Shown here: positions 10,062 to 18,839 of the stretch, one piece after another
How positions within the stretch are numbered: position 1 is the first letter of the stretch
Layout: each line of letters starts with the position of its first letter
From: Sphingomonadales bacterium UBA2369
GTDB lineage: Bacteria > Pseudomonadota > Alphaproteobacteria > Sphingomonadales > Sphingomonadaceae
Direction: 5' to 3'
Assembly: GCA_002344055.1 (NCBI GenBank)
Contig: DDTH01000003.1
Location: forward strand, 39,091 to 103,090
DNA length: 64,000 nucleotides
Made by a program: the position numbers and the translations under genes
Notes under the pieces: generated by a model
Database searches by the model: none
Seen by the model: only the letters and a program-made list of their open reading frames with translations
What the model was told of the DNA's origin: nothing

Positions 10062-10149
10062 CCGTCATCCCGACCTGCGCTTTTCGCGCCGGGTCGTGAA
10101 GTGAGCGAAATGCGCAAACTTCGCGAATTTCACGATTTCGGGATGACGG
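10062..10149. repeat. Nested inverted repeat between dnaK and dnaJ
   Basis: The arms CCGTCATCCCGA (10062-10073) and TCGGGATGACGG (10138-10149) are perfect 12-bp complements. Inside, further complementary pieces (CGTGAA / TTCACG and GCGAA / TTCGC) suggest a long hairpin. The GTCATCCCGA arm is a form often seen in dispersed intergenic repeats of sphingomonads. It may shape dnaK-dnaJ mRNA processing or attenuation. Confidence 0.7.
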
Positions 10150-10164
10150 CCGCTGGGACCCGCC

Positions 10165-11280
10165 ATGGTTGACGCCGATTATTACGAGCTGCTGGAGGTC
10201 CAGCGCACCGCCGACGACAAGACGATCAAGTCGTCCTATCGCCGCCTCGCCATGCAATGCCATCCGGACAAGAATCCGGGCTGCGCAAACAGTGAGGCGA
10301 AGTTCAAGGCGATCAGCGAGGCCTATGATTGCCTGAAGGACCCGCAGAAGCGCGCCGCTTACGACCGCTTCGGCAAGGAAGGGGTCCGCAATGGCGGCAT
10401 GGGCAACGGCCCGCCGCCCGATTTCAGCGACATTTTCGAATCCGTCTTCGGCGAATTCATGGGCGGCGGCCGTGGCGGCGGCGGGCGGCGCACGAACGTG
10501 CTGCGCGGCAACGATCTGCGCTACGATCTGGAAATCAGCCTCGAGGACGCCTTCAACGGCCGCGCGGTCGAACTGAATGTCGATGGCACCGCCGCCTGCG
10601 AACCGTGCGATGGGAAGGGCGCCAAGCCGGGCACCTCCGCCCGAACCTGCAACATTTGCGGCGGTCGCGGTCAGGTCCGCGCCCAGCAGGGCTTCTTCGT
10701 GCTGGAACAGACCTGCCCCTCATGCCGGGGCGTCGGCGAGGTGATCGCCGATCCCTGCCCGTCCTGCCGGGGCGAGGGCCGGGTCGAGAAGCGCAAGAGC
10801 CTGGACGTCAATGTCCCCGCCGGAGTCGATGAAGGCACGCGCATCCGCCTTGCCGGCGAAGGCGAGGCCGGCATTCGCGGTGGTCCGCCGGGCGATCTCT
10901 ACATCTTCATCCACCTCGCGAGGCACAGCGTGTTCCAGCGCGAGGGCACGACCCTGTTCGCGCGTTTGCCCCTGAGCTTCACCACCGCCGCGTTGGGCGG
11001 CACGGTGGAGGTGCCCGGCCTCGACAAGTCGAAGCATGAAGTGAAGATCCCGGCCGGCATGCAGTCCGGCAAGCAGATCCGCATCCGCGGCGCGGGCATG
11101 CCGATCCTGAACGGACGCGGCCACGGGGACATGGTGATCGAAGTCCATGTCGAGACCCCGACCAGGCTGAGTGCCAAGCAGAAGGAATTGCTGGAAGAAT
11201 TCCGCTGCACCGAGACGGGTGAAGAATGCCCCGAAAGCAAGGGCTTCTTCCAGAAAGTGAAGTCCCTCTGGGAGGGCTGA
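10165..11280 (+). CDS. dnaJ: Chaperone protein DnaJ (Hsp40)
   Basis: 371 aa. The J domain covers residues 1-70 with the catalytic HPD at 33-35. A Gly/Phe-rich linker holds GNGPPPDFSDIFESVFGEFMG. The zinc-binding region at about 145-205 carries four CxxCxGxG repeats: CEPCDGKG, CNICGGRG, CPSCRGVG and CPSCRGEG. The C-terminal substrate domain has GDLYIFIHL and GHGDMVIEV. DnaJ stimulates the DnaK ATPase and hands over substrates. It is probably on the dnaK transcript, though the long hairpin between them could reduce read-through. It converges on purB with 4 bases between stops. Confidence 0.97.
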   Translation: MVDADYYELLEVQRTADDKTIKSSYRRLAMQCHPDKNPGCANSEAKFKAISEAYDCLKDPQKRAAYDRFGKEGVRNGGMGNGPPPDFSDIFESVFGEFMGGGRGGGGRRTNVLRGNDLRYDLEISLEDAFNGRAVELNVDGTAACEPCDGKGAKPGTSARTCNICGGRGQVRAQQGFFVLEQTCPSCRGVGEVIADPCPSCRGEGRVEKRKSLDVNVPAGVDEGTRIRLAGEGEAGIRGGPPGDLYIFIHLARHSVFQREGTTLFARLPLSFTTAALGGTVEVPGLDKSKHEVKIPAGMQSGKQIRIRGAGMPILNGRGHGDMVIEVHVETPTRLSAKQKELLEEFRCTETGEECPESKGFFQKVKSLWEG

Positions 11281-11284
11281 CCCG

Positions 11285-12598
11285 CTAGCGGCCGAAGACG
11301 CGCTCGAAGATCGTGTTCACGTGCTTGAAGTGATAATCGAGGTCGAACTCGGCCGCGATCGCGTCCCTGGGTAGGAGCGCGGTCACTTCACCGTCGGCCT
11401 GCAGCAGGTCGAGCAGGCTCAGTGTCCCGTCGCTTTCCCACACCCGCATCGCGTTGCGCTGTACCAGCCGGTAGGCATCCTCGCGGCTCGCCCCGGCCTG
11501 GGTCAGCGCCAGCAGCACGCGCTGCGAGTGGACGAGGCCGCCCATCCGGTCGAGATTGCGCTGCATCCGTTCCGGATAGACCAGCAATTTGTCGATCACG
11601 CCGGTCAGCCGCGCCAGCGCGAAGTCGAGCGTGATCGTCGCGTCGGGGCCGATATAGCGCTCGACCGACGAGTGGCTGATGTCCCGCTCATGCCACAGCG
11701 CCACATTCTCCAACGCGGGCGTCACCGCCGAACGGACCATGCGGGCGAGGCCGGTGAGATTCTCGGTCAACACCGGATTGCGCTTGTGGGGCATCGCCGA
11801 CGAGCCTTTCTGGCCGGGCGAGAAATATTCCTCCGCCTCCAGCACCTCGGTGCGCTGCAGATGCCGCACTTCGGTTGCCAGCCGCTCGATCGACGAGGCG
11901 ATCACGCCCAGCGTCGCGAAGAAGGCGGCGTGGCGGTCGCGGGGGATGACCTGCGTGGAGACCGGCTCCACGCTCAGCCCGAGCTTGGCCGCGACATGCG
12001 CCTCGACCCGCGGGTCGATGTTGGCGAAGGTCCCGACCGCGCCTGAAATGGCGCAGGTCGCAATCTCGGCCCGCGCCGTCACGAGCCGCGCCCGGTTGCG
12101 GGCAAATTCGGCATAGGCCTGGGCGAGCTTCAGCCCGAACGTCACCGGCTCGGCGTGGATGCCATGGCTACGGCCGATCGTGGGGGTGAGCTTATGCTCC
12201 CGCGCCCGCCGCTCGATCACCGCGAGCAGGGCGTCGAGGTCGGCGAGCAGGATATCGGCCGCTTCCGTCAGCTGTGCCGCCAGCGCCGTATCGAGCACGT
12301 CCGAGCTGGTCATACCCTGGTGCAGGAAGCGCGCTTCCGGTCCGACATTCTCGGACACCCAGGTCAGGAAGGCGATCACGTCATGCTTGGTGACCGCTTC
12401 GATCTCGTCGATCCGCGCGACGTCGATCGCCGGCCCGGTCTTCCACCAGGCCCAGACCGCTTCAGCCGCTCCCTTCGGTACGACGCCGAGCCCGGCCATC
12501 GCGTCGAGCGCATGCGCCTCGATCTCGAACCAGATGCGGAAGCGGTTTTCCGGCGACCAGATGGCCGTCATTTCGGGGCGGGAATAGCGGGGAATCAT
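11285..12598 (-). CDS. purB: Adenylosuccinate lyase
   Basis: 437 aa. PurB acts twice in purine synthesis, releasing fumarate from SAICAR and from adenylosuccinate. The fumarase-superfamily signature GSSAMPHKRNP lies near residue 265 and carries the catalytic serine of the mobile loop; GRSHGIHAEPVTFG near 145 provides the catalytic histidine, and RDISHSSVERYIGPD is a further conserved block. Start ATG 12598 follows a GAGGGG-like Shine-Dalgarno. It is divergent from a small exported gene. Confidence 0.96.
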   Translation of the reverse strand: MIPRYSRPEMTAIWSPENRFRIWFEIEAHALDAMAGLGVVPKGAAEAVWAWWKTGPAIDVARIDEIEAVTKHDVIAFLTWVSENVGPEARFLHQGMTSSDVLDTALAAQLTEAADILLADLDALLAVIERRAREHKLTPTIGRSHGIHAEPVTFGLKLAQAYAEFARNRARLVTARAEIATCAISGAVGTFANIDPRVEAHVAAKLGLSVEPVSTQVIPRDRHAAFFATLGVIASSIERLATEVRHLQRTEVLEAEEYFSPGQKGSSAMPHKRNPVLTENLTGLARMVRSAVTPALENVALWHERDISHSSVERYIGPDATITLDFALARLTGVIDKLLVYPERMQRNLDRMGGLVHSQRVLLALTQAGASREDAYRLVQRNAMRVWESDGTLSLLDLLQADGEVTALLPRDAIAAEFDLDYHFKHVNTIFERVFGR

Positions 12599-12705
12599 CG
12601 CGCCCCTCTAGGCAGGCAAGCGCGCCAAGTCGACATATGGCCGCAAGACTGACAGCGTGGATTCAGGATGGCGGTCCTAGGACAAAGCGCGCGGAGGGAA
12701 GAGAC

Positions 12706-13071
12706 ATGTACCAGCTTATTGCCGCAACCTTGCTGTTCACCGCGCAGCCCGCCGAGGATTGGCAGGAGGTCGGCCAGAGCCACCGCGGGATGATTACCGC
12801 CGATCTCGCCTCGCGGCAGCGAACCGGGGACATCGTCACCCTGCGCAGCCGCACGGTCTTCGCCGAGGCGCTCGCTGACGGCACAAGCGCGGTGGAGGTG
12901 CGCATGCGCTACGACTGCCGCCGCAACCGGTCCGAAACCCTGGCCGTGAAGATGCTCGGCGCGGACGGCGCGGTTATCCTCGAGCAGGAAGTGCCGGCGG
13001 ATCAGCGCCAGATGGAGCCGGTCGTCCCCGACAGCCCCGACGCCGCGCTCGCCGCCTTCGCCTGCCGCTGA
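12706..13071 (+). CDS. Small exported protein of unknown function
   Basis: 121 aa. ATG 12706 has GGAGGGAAGAGAC directly upstream and starts a short hydrophobic signal (MYQLIAATLLFTAQPA). The in-frame ATG at 12637 would add a non-signal stretch and overlap the purB leader. The mature protein is beta-rich with the blocks TLRSRTVFAEALADG and RYDCRRNRSETL and two cysteines, similar in layout to many 'surface-adhesin'-like small proteins that track a change over time, but I cannot assign a family with confidence. It converges on radC with a one-base gap. Confidence 0.6.
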   Translation: MYQLIAATLLFTAQPAEDWQEVGQSHRGMITADLASRQRTGDIVTLRSRTVFAEALADGTSAVEVRMRYDCRRNRSETLAVKMLGADGAVILEQEVPADQRQMEPVVPDSPDAALAAFACR

Positions 13072-13072
13072 G

Positions 13073-13765
13073 TCAGATCAGCCCGAGCGCGCGAAGGCTC
13101 GAATGGCCCTTCGCGCCGACGATGATATGATCGTGGACGTCGATCCGCATATGTTTGCCGGCCTCGATCAGTTCCTTGGTCAGGCGGATATCCTGCGCGC
13201 TGGGGGAGGGGTCGCCGCTCGGGTGATTGTGGACGATGATGAGCGCCGTCGCCTGGCAATCGAGCGCGCGGCGCATGATCTCGCGGACATGGACGGCGCT
13301 CTCGTCGACGCTGCCTTCCCACATCGCCTCGTCGCGGATCAGCATGTTGCGGCCGTTGAGGAAGAGTACGCGGACACGCTCCACGGCGAGATGCGCCATG
13401 TCGGCGCGGAGGTAATCAAGCAGGGCCTGCCACGAACCCAGTACCGGCCGCTGCGCCACTTCTGATTTCAGCAGCCGCAGCGCGGAGGCCTGCGCGATCT
13501 TCAATGCAGCGACCGCACCGTCGCTGAGGCCGCTGAGCCGCTGAATGGTCCGCGCGTCAGCGCTCAGCAGTCCGCCAATCCCGCCAAAGTCGTCGATCAG
13601 CTTCTTCGCCAGTTTCTTCGTGTCGCGGCGGGGGAGGGCCAGTGCCAGCAGATATTCGACCAGTTCATGGTCCAGCAACGCGTCCGGCCCGCCTTCGAAC
13701 AGCCGCTCGCGCAATCTTGCGCGGTGGCCGGCGCCGTCTGGACTGTCAGTTTCACTCACGACCAT
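13073..13765 (-). CDS. radC: RadC/UPF0758 JAB-domain protein
   Basis: 230 aa. The N-terminal helix-hairpin-helix-like part (GPDALLDHELVEYLLAL, LSGLSDGAVAALK) leads to the C-terminal RadC/JAB metalloprotein domain with the JAMM motif HNHPSGDPSPSAQD; candidate zinc ligands are H179, H181 and D192. The name radC is historical; the true role is unsettled (proposed links to replication fork repair and to natural transformation), and a catalytic activity has not been firmly shown. The gene is convergent with a small exported gene and divergent from atpI. Confidence 0.92.
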   Translation of the reverse strand: MVVSETDSPDGAGHRARLRERLFEGGPDALLDHELVEYLLALALPRRDTKKLAKKLIDDFGGIGGLLSADARTIQRLSGLSDGAVAALKIAQASALRLLKSEVAQRPVLGSWQALLDYLRADMAHLAVERVRVLFLNGRNMLIRDEAMWEGSVDESAVHVREIMRRALDCQATALIIVHNHPSGDPSPSAQDIRLTKELIEAGKHMRIDVHDHIIVGAKGHSSLRALGLI

Positions 13766-13781
13766 TTCCCCACCCGCTCTG

Positions 13782-13856
13782 CCTGAGCTTGTCGAAGGCC
13801 TGCACTTTCTCTTCTCACGGCACGGTCAAGAAGGACAGTCCTTCGACAAGCTCAGG
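13782..13856. repeat. Sphingomonad-type palindromic repeat, copy 1
   Basis: Perfect 17-bp arms: CCTGAGCTTGTCGAAGG at 13782-13798 and its complement at 13840-13856, with 41 nt between. The same arms occur at 38532-38605. It sits between radC and atpI, which are divergent, in a gap of 223 bases with nothing else recognisable apart from the atpI Shine-Dalgarno. Confidence 0.85.
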
Positions 13857-13988
13857 ATGGACGGGTTTGGTTTGGCTCCGGTGGTGTTGACTCGCATACC
13901 CCCCCTCCCTAAACGGGCCGCGCCTTGGCGGGCTCGCCGCTCGGCAGATGCGCTCGCCCGCTCCGGAAGGGGCGGTACGGAGGAAGCA

Positions 13989-14300
13989 TTGGCCGAAAAG
14001 GAGTCCGGGCTGGACCCCCTCGACGAGGATGCGCGACTGGATTCGCTCGATGAGCGATTACGCCGCGCTAAACACGACGAGGCGATCAGGTCAGGCGAGG
14101 CGCGGAAGGACGATGGCGGTTATCGCCTCGGCAACCGCGTGCTCGCCGAACTGCTCGGTGGTCTGATCGGCGGCGCCTTGGTCGGGCTCGGGCTCGACCA
14201 TCTGTTCGGCACCGCGCCATGGCTCCTGCTCGTCTTCCTGTTCCTCGGAATAGTGAATGCGTTCAGGAACATCATCAGGATCACTTCGAAGCGTCCGTGA
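13989..14300 (+). CDS. atpI: F0F1 ATP synthase assembly protein AtpI
   Basis: 103 aa. The start is TTG at 13989, directly behind GGAGGAAGCA; no ATG gives a sensible N-terminus. An acidic-basic cytoplasmic part (about 45 residues, DPLDEDARLDSLDERLR) precedes two transmembrane helices with LGGLIGGALVGLGLDHLFG and LLLVFLFLGIVNAFRNI. AtpI helps assemble the c-ring and may aid Mg uptake. It is the first gene of the F0 cluster, 47 nt before atpB, as usual in Alphaproteobacteria. Confidence 0.85.
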   Translation: MAEKESGLDPLDEDARLDSLDERLRRAKHDEAIRSGEARKDDGGYRLGNRVLAELLGGLIGGALVGLGLDHLFGTAPWLLLVFLFLGIVNAFRNIIRITSKRP

Positions 14301-14347
14301 CTTTCCCGGGCGCTCGCGTTCGTCATTTTGAGCGAGACTGAAGCAAC

Positions 14348-15166
14348 GTGGCCTCCGACCCAACCAAGATCGATCCCATGCACCAGTTCGAGGTGCAGAC
14401 GATCGCCCCGATGTTCGACATTGGCGGGGTACCGATCTCCTTCACCAACAGCGCTTTCTGGATGGTCGTCACGCTTGCCGTGCTGTGGCTGTTCATGCTG
14501 GGCGGGATGAAGCGCGAGGTGGTGCCGGGCCGCTGGCAGATGATGGTCGAAGGCTTCACCGGCTTCATCGACAAGCTGCTGAAGGAGAATATCGGCAAGG
14601 CGGGCCGCAAATACCTGCCCTACGTCTTCTCGCTCTTCATGTTCATCCTGTTCGCGAACCTGATCGGCCTGCTGCCGCTCGGCCTGTTCGCGCCGGTTTC
14701 CAAATATGTGCCGGAACTGGGTGTCGTCACCCATCCGTTCACCTTCACCAGCCACTTCACGATCACCGGCGTGCTGGCAATCATGAGCTTCTCGATCGTG
14801 CTGATCGTCGGCTTCGCCAAGCACGGCCTGAAATTCTTCAGCCTGTTCGTGCCCAGCGGCACGCCGCTGATCATGAAGATCATCATCGCGCCGATCGAGT
14901 TCATCTCTTTCCTGTTCCGGCCGTTCAGCCTGGGGCTGCGACTGTTTGTGGCGATGATCGCCGGTCATATCCTGCTGAAGGTGCTCGCCGGCTTCGTGAT
15001 CCAGTCCAGCAATGCCAGTTTCCTGTGGGGCGGCGTCGTCGGCATTCCCAGCTTCGTGCTGATGGTCGGCGTGTCGGCACTGGAAGTGCTGGTGGCCGGG
15101 ATCCAGGCCTATGTGTTCGCGCTGCTGACGTCGCTCTACATCCACGACGCCGAGCATCTGCACTGA
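14348..15166 (+). CDS. atpB: ATP synthase F0 subunit a
   Basis: 272 aa, starting with GTG at 14348 (VASDPTKIDPMHQFEV); the in-frame ATG at 14378 would remove ten residues. Subunit a forms the proton half-channels next to the c-ring. Five to six TM helices are seen; the conserved block FRPFSLGLRLFVAMIAGHILL contains the essential arginine of helix 5, and ALEVLVAGIQAYVFALL contains the conserved glutamine-tyrosine end. The Shine-Dalgarno is weak. It sits between atpI and atpE. Confidence 0.95.
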   Translation: MASDPTKIDPMHQFEVQTIAPMFDIGGVPISFTNSAFWMVVTLAVLWLFMLGGMKREVVPGRWQMMVEGFTGFIDKLLKENIGKAGRKYLPYVFSLFMFILFANLIGLLPLGLFAPVSKYVPELGVVTHPFTFTSHFTITGVLAIMSFSIVLIVGFAKHGLKFFSLFVPSGTPLIMKIIIAPIEFISFLFRPFSLGLRLFVAMIAGHILLKVLAGFVIQSSNASFLWGGVVGIPSFVLMVGVSALEVLVAGIQAYVFALLTSLYIHDAEHLH

Positions 15167-15236
15167 GTTTTCGAGTTTCTCGGGTTTCCCGAGGTTTTCC
15201 AACCATCTGACTGACGTCTTTTAAGGAGTGAATGAA

Positions 15237-15464
15237 ATGGAAGCAGAAGCAGCCAAGCTGATCGGTGCGGGTCTCGCGGCGATCGGCGCCGGTATGGCCG
15301 CCATCGGTGTGGGCGCCGTGTTCGGCAACTTCCTGCAGGGCGCGCTGCGCAATCCCGGCGCGGCTGACGGCCAGCAGGGCCGCCTGTTCATCGGCTTCGC
15401 GGCCGCGGAACTGCTCGGCCTGCTCGCCTTCGTCGTGGCGATGATCCTGATCTTCGTCGCCTGA
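15237..15464 (+). CDS. atpE: ATP synthase F0 subunit c
   Basis: 75 aa. AAGGAG lies 8 nt before ATG 15237; an in-frame GTG at 15228 overlaps that site and is rejected. The hairpin has a glycine-rich first helix (AIGAGMAAIGVGAVFG), the polar loop RNPGAADGQQGRLF and a second helix with the proton-carrying glutamate in FAAAELLGLLAFVVA. The ring of these subunits rotates as protons pass. The position after atpB is standard. Confidence 0.97.
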   Translation: MEAEAAKLIGAGLAAIGAGMAAIGVGAVFGNFLQGALRNPGAADGQQGRLFIGFAAAELLGLLAFVVAMILIFVA

Positions 15465-15515
15465 TTTTCCGGTTCGGGCCGGAGCTGATCCGGCCCGCAT
15501 CTGGACAGGATGATT

Positions 15516-16082
15516 ATGTCTGCACTTCTCCTGCTCGCCGCAGCCTCAAGCGCGACGGCTGCTCCCGAAAAAGAAGGGGGCATGCCGCAAATCTCGCAGC
15601 TTGGCGAAAGCGGCTTCGTCTCGAGTCAGCTCTTCTGGCTGATCATCGTCTTCGCCCTGGTCTATTTCGTGATCGGCCGGTCGATGGCGACCAAGGTCGT
15701 CGCGACGGTAGAGCAGCGCGATGAGACCGTGGCCGGCGATCTGGCGGCGGCGGAGAGTGCACGGGCGGCGGCCGACCAGTCCGAAGAGGAATGGCGGGCG
15801 CAGGAAAATGCGGCGCGCGAGCAGGCCCGTGCCAAGCTGGCCGAAGCACGCGCAAGAGGCGCACAGGCGTCGGAAGCGCGTCTGGCCGCGGCCAATGCCG
15901 AACTCGATGCCAAGGGTGCCGAGGCGGATGCCCGCATTGCGGCAGCCCGTGGTGCCGCGATGAGCGAGATCGACAATGTCGCGGCCGAAGCGGCGCGCGA
16001 CATCGTGTCTCGCGTCGCCGGTGCGGACGTCGATGCGGCGGAAGCCCGTAAGGCAGTGGAGAGCGTTCGCCATGGCGGCTGA
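15516..16082 (+). CDS. atpF': ATP synthase F0 subunit b' (peripheral stalk)
   Basis: 188 aa from ATG 15516, with ACAGGA six nt upstream; ATG 15510 overlaps that site. A short N-terminal Ala-rich stretch is followed by the membrane anchor SSQLFWLIIVFALVYFVIGR (about residues 38-58) and a long Ala/Glu/Arg coiled coil to the end. Alphaproteobacteria carry two different b subunits; the copy right after atpE is generally b'. The gene overlaps the next one by 11 bases. Confidence 0.9.
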   Translation: MSALLLLAAASSATAAPEKEGGMPQISQLGESGFVSSQLFWLIIVFALVYFVIGRSMATKVVATVEQRDETVAGDLAAAESARAAADQSEEEWRAQENAAREQARAKLAEARARGAQASEARLAAANAELDAKGAEADARIAAARGAAMSEIDNVAAEAARDIVSRVAGADVDAAEARKAVESVRHGG

Positions 16083-16680
16083 GAGCAAATCCGGCGGCGT
16101 GACCATCGATCATGGCCCGCTGCCGACGTCGAACACGGCGGAGCATAGCCCGGTGATCGAAACGCATGCGGGCGACCACCCCGTGCCATTCCTCGGCGGT
16201 ACGCTCGATTCCACCTTCTTCGTCGGTGTCGCGATGGCGGTGTTCATCGCCATCCTGATCTGGAAGAAGGTGCCTGCCCTGATCACCGGTGGGCTCGACA
16301 AGCAGATCGCGGCGATCCGCTCGCGCCTCGACGAAGCCGCCGCGCTGCGCTCGGAAGCGGAGGCGCTGCGCGACGAATATGCCCGCAAGCTGGCCAGCGT
16401 CGAGACCGAAATGGCCGGCATGATGAGCCAGGCCGAAACCGAGAGCCAGGCGATCATCGCCAAGGCGAGCGAGGATGCCGAGGCTCTGGTTGTCCGCCGC
16501 ACCCGCATGGCCGAGGACAAGATCGCCGCGGCCGAGCGCGCCGCGCTGGAGGAAGTGCGCGCCAGCGCCGCTGAAGCCGCTGCCGCGGCTGCCGAGCGCC
16601 TGATCCGCGACCGCCTCGACGCACCGGCTGACAAGAAGCTGGTCGATCAGGCAATCCAGGGTCTGGGCCGACCGCACTGA
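16072..16680 (+). CDS. atpF: ATP synthase F0 subunit b
   Basis: 202 aa. The N-terminal about 40 residues are polar (HGPLPTSNTAEHSPVIETH), then a single TM helix with LDSTFFVGVAMAVFIAILIWKK leads into an extended coiled coil rich in E, A and R. It forms the peripheral stalk with b' and delta. The start overlaps the b' gene. The operon ends here; F1 genes (atpHAGDC) are not in the window, as expected for the split arrangement of this class. Confidence 0.92.
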   Translation: MAAESKSGGVTIDHGPLPTSNTAEHSPVIETHAGDHPVPFLGGTLDSTFFVGVAMAVFIAILIWKKVPALITGGLDKQIAAIRSRLDEAAALRSEAEALRDEYARKLASVETEMAGMMSQAETESQAIIAKASEDAEALVVRRTRMAEDKIAAAERAALEEVRASAAEAAAAAAERLIRDRLDAPADKKLVDQAIQGLGRPH

Positions 16681-16687
16681 GCGCGGT

Positions 16688-17515
16688 TCAGCCCCGGCGG
16701 CCGAGCCGGGCCAGCACACGCCGCATGAACGGACGCCGCTCGCGGCCGGGCAGGGATGCCTCGACCGCGGCATAGGGTTCGAGCCGCGAGGCGTCGCGAG
16801 CGGCGACCAGCATGATCCTGCCGAAACCGTCGACGGGTAGATGCTCGAAGATCAGTTGCGCGTGCGGAAAGCCGCACCAGCTGAGGATATGCCGGAGTAC
16901 GCCTTCGCCGGTCGGCATCCAGGCAAGGCGATCGACGCCCGACATGATCAGGCTCCGGCTTTCCAGATTAAGCACCAGCGCGTCGCCTTTTCCCTCCGCC
17001 GTCGCGGTGTTGAGCACCAGCACGTCGCTGGTCAGGTCGGCTGCGGCCTTCAGCCCCGCAACCGGATCGGGCAAATGATAGAATAAGCCGCTGAACCAGG
17101 TGATGTCGAATGCATGGGGCTGGGCCGCGGCCAGCGCGCCGAGCGTCATCGTCTGGAACGCGACGTCATCCGACGGGAGGTGACGGGACAGGAATTTCGC
17201 CTGATCGATCCAGTGATCGCGCGCATCGAAACCGAAGCAGCGGCCGGCCCCGCGCTGCTTGGCCGCAAACACATAACCGCCCGCATTGCACCCGCAGTCC
17301 AGGAAGCTGCGCCCTTCCAGCCCATTCGGAAATATCGGGTCGAGCACCGCCATGGCGCGCATTGGATCGATCAGCGAGGGGGAGCCGGTCTCGTCATCCC
17401 TGCGCCAGCGTTCCGGTTCAGCTCCGGTTCTCACTCCCGGCGCGACCTCGATATCGTGATGCCATGGCCCGAGCGCGGCGATCTCGTCACGAAGTGTCTG
17501 AAAATCCTTGGTCAT
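16688..17515 (-). CDS. SAM-dependent methyltransferase (CmoB/DUF1698-like)
   Basis: 275 aa from ATG 17515. The SAM-binding motif is LEGRSFLDCGCNAGGY (about residues 80-95), followed by CFGFDARDHWIDQAKFL and a motif-IV-like ITWFSGLFYHLPDPVAGL. This pattern, with the phrase 'GLFYHLPDP', is typical of the CmoB/DUF1698 group that includes tRNA U34 modification enzymes, but many members of unknown substrate exist. It converges with the F0 operon, 7 nt from the atpF stop. The ATG at 17548 is an alternative start. Confidence 0.7.
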   Translation of the reverse strand: MTKDFQTLRDEIAALGPWHHDIEVAPGVRTGAEPERWRRDDETGSPSLIDPMRAMAVLDPIFPNGLEGRSFLDCGCNAGGYVFAAKQRGAGRCFGFDARDHWIDQAKFLSRHLPSDDVAFQTMTLGALAAAQPHAFDITWFSGLFYHLPDPVAGLKAAADLTSDVLVLNTATAEGKGDALVLNLESRSLIMSGVDRLAWMPTGEGVLRHILSWCGFPHAQLIFEHLPVDGFGRIMLVAARDASRLEPYAAVEASLPGRERRPFMRRVLARLGRRG

Positions 17516-17625
17516 TGCCCTGCATAGACGGCGCCGGGGCGAAGGCAAACGGCGCTTGCGAAGCGGCGGCGGTTCCGGATAGTCTGGCTGCGGGTCGCGA
17601 TTTTCCGATAGCGAGAGTGCCGAAT

Positions 17626-18837
17626 ATGCGCGCGACCCTTTCCCTTATCGTTGGTGCGCTTGCTGCCGCCACTCCCGCGATCGCCCAGCCGCGCGAATCG
17701 GCCGCCAACACTCGGGTAAGCAGTGCGGATGTGCGCCGCGCGCTCGGTCAGGCGGTTGAAGCCGGCGACGGTGGGACGGTCGCGGCCAATGCCTGGCTGC
17801 TGGCGCGCATGGGCGGATCGCTCTCCGCCGCCAGCCGCACACGAATAGCGCCACTGCTGGCCGAGGGAGCGGCGACACTTCCAGCCGCGCTCAACGCCCT
17901 GTTCGACGCCAATGGCCACCCGCGCGAAGCGAGCGCCGTTGTGGAGAGCATCCCGACCGGCTTCCGCCTGATCGAAGGTGTCGCGTTCGATCAGGCGCGG
18001 CGCCGGCTGTTCGCCGGGAGCGTCGTCGATCGCAGCCTGCTGATGCGCGGTCCGCAGGGCTGGACGCCGGTGCGGGTCGACAATCTCGGCGGCGTGTTCG
18101 GCATGGCCGTGGATCGCGAGCGGCGGTTGTTGTGGCTCGCCACCGGTCCAGCCGAGCCGGTGCCGGGCGCGGATAGCGCATTTGCCGGGCTTGTGGCCGT
18201 GCACCTCGACCGGCTGACCGAAATGCGGCGGATTGCCATGCCCGGCGTCCGGCCGGGCGATGTGGCGATCGGTCGCGACGGCAGCTTGTACGTCAGCGAT
18301 GGCCAGTCCGGCGCAATCCATGTCTGCCGCCCTGGTTGTAGCGTGACGCAAGTCCTGCTTGCGCCGGGCCGGTTGCGCAGCCCGCAGGGCATGGCGCTTT
18401 GGCCGGACGGCCGCCATCTGGTCGTCGCCGACTATGCGCTGGGTCTGTTCCGCATCAATATCGCAACCGGGGCGGCGGAGCCGATCCTGCCCGCGGAGCC
18501 GACGATGCTGGAGGGGATAGACGGCCTGCTGATTCATCGCGGCCGGCTGATCGCGATCCAGAATGGCAGCCTGCCGCGGCGGATCATCGCCATCTCGCTG
18601 GATCGGGAGGCGCGCGCGATCACCGGGATCGAGGTGCTGGAGCGCGCCCATGACGGCTGGAGCGAACCCACGCTCGGCACTATGGATGGCGACCGGCTTA
18701 TCTACGTCGCCGACGCGCAATGGGAGCGCTTTGGCGCCAATGGCGTGCTGCAGGGCGAAGGTCCGCTTCGCCCCACAGCAATCCATGCGCTGCCGATCCC
18801 GCGCCCGGACTCAGACCGGGGTGGCGCGATCCGCTAG
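17626..18837 (+). CDS. Exported SMP-30/NHL-type beta-propeller protein
   Basis: 403 aa. ATG 17626 opens a clear signal peptide (MRATLSLIVGALAAATPAIAQ); the frame is open further upstream but lacks a signal. An alpha-helical N-terminal domain of about 90 residues precedes a beta-propeller with repeated blades: EGVAFDQARRRLFAGSVVD, GVFGMAVDRERRLLWLATG, GDVAIGRDGSLYVSDGQSG, SPQGMALWPDGRHLVVADY. This resembles SMP-30/gluconolactonase folds; the metal and lactone sites cannot be confirmed by eye. It probably works in the periplasm. It converges on a secreted small-protein gene with a 2-nt gap. Confidence 0.75.
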   Translation: MRATLSLIVGALAAATPAIAQPRESAANTRVSSADVRRALGQAVEAGDGGTVAANAWLLARMGGSLSAASRTRIAPLLAEGAATLPAALNALFDANGHPREASAVVESIPTGFRLIEGVAFDQARRRLFAGSVVDRSLLMRGPQGWTPVRVDNLGGVFGMAVDRERRLLWLATGPAEPVPGADSAFAGLVAVHLDRLTEMRRIAMPGVRPGDVAIGRDGSLYVSDGQSGAIHVCRPGCSVTQVLLAPGRLRSPQGMALWPDGRHLVVADYALGLFRINIATGAAEPILPAEPTMLEGIDGLLIHRGRLIAIQNGSLPRRIIAISLDREARAITGIEVLERAHDGWSEPTLGTMDGDRLIYVADAQWERFGANGVLQGEGPLRPTAIHALPIPRPDSDRGGAIR

Positions 18838-18839
18838 GC

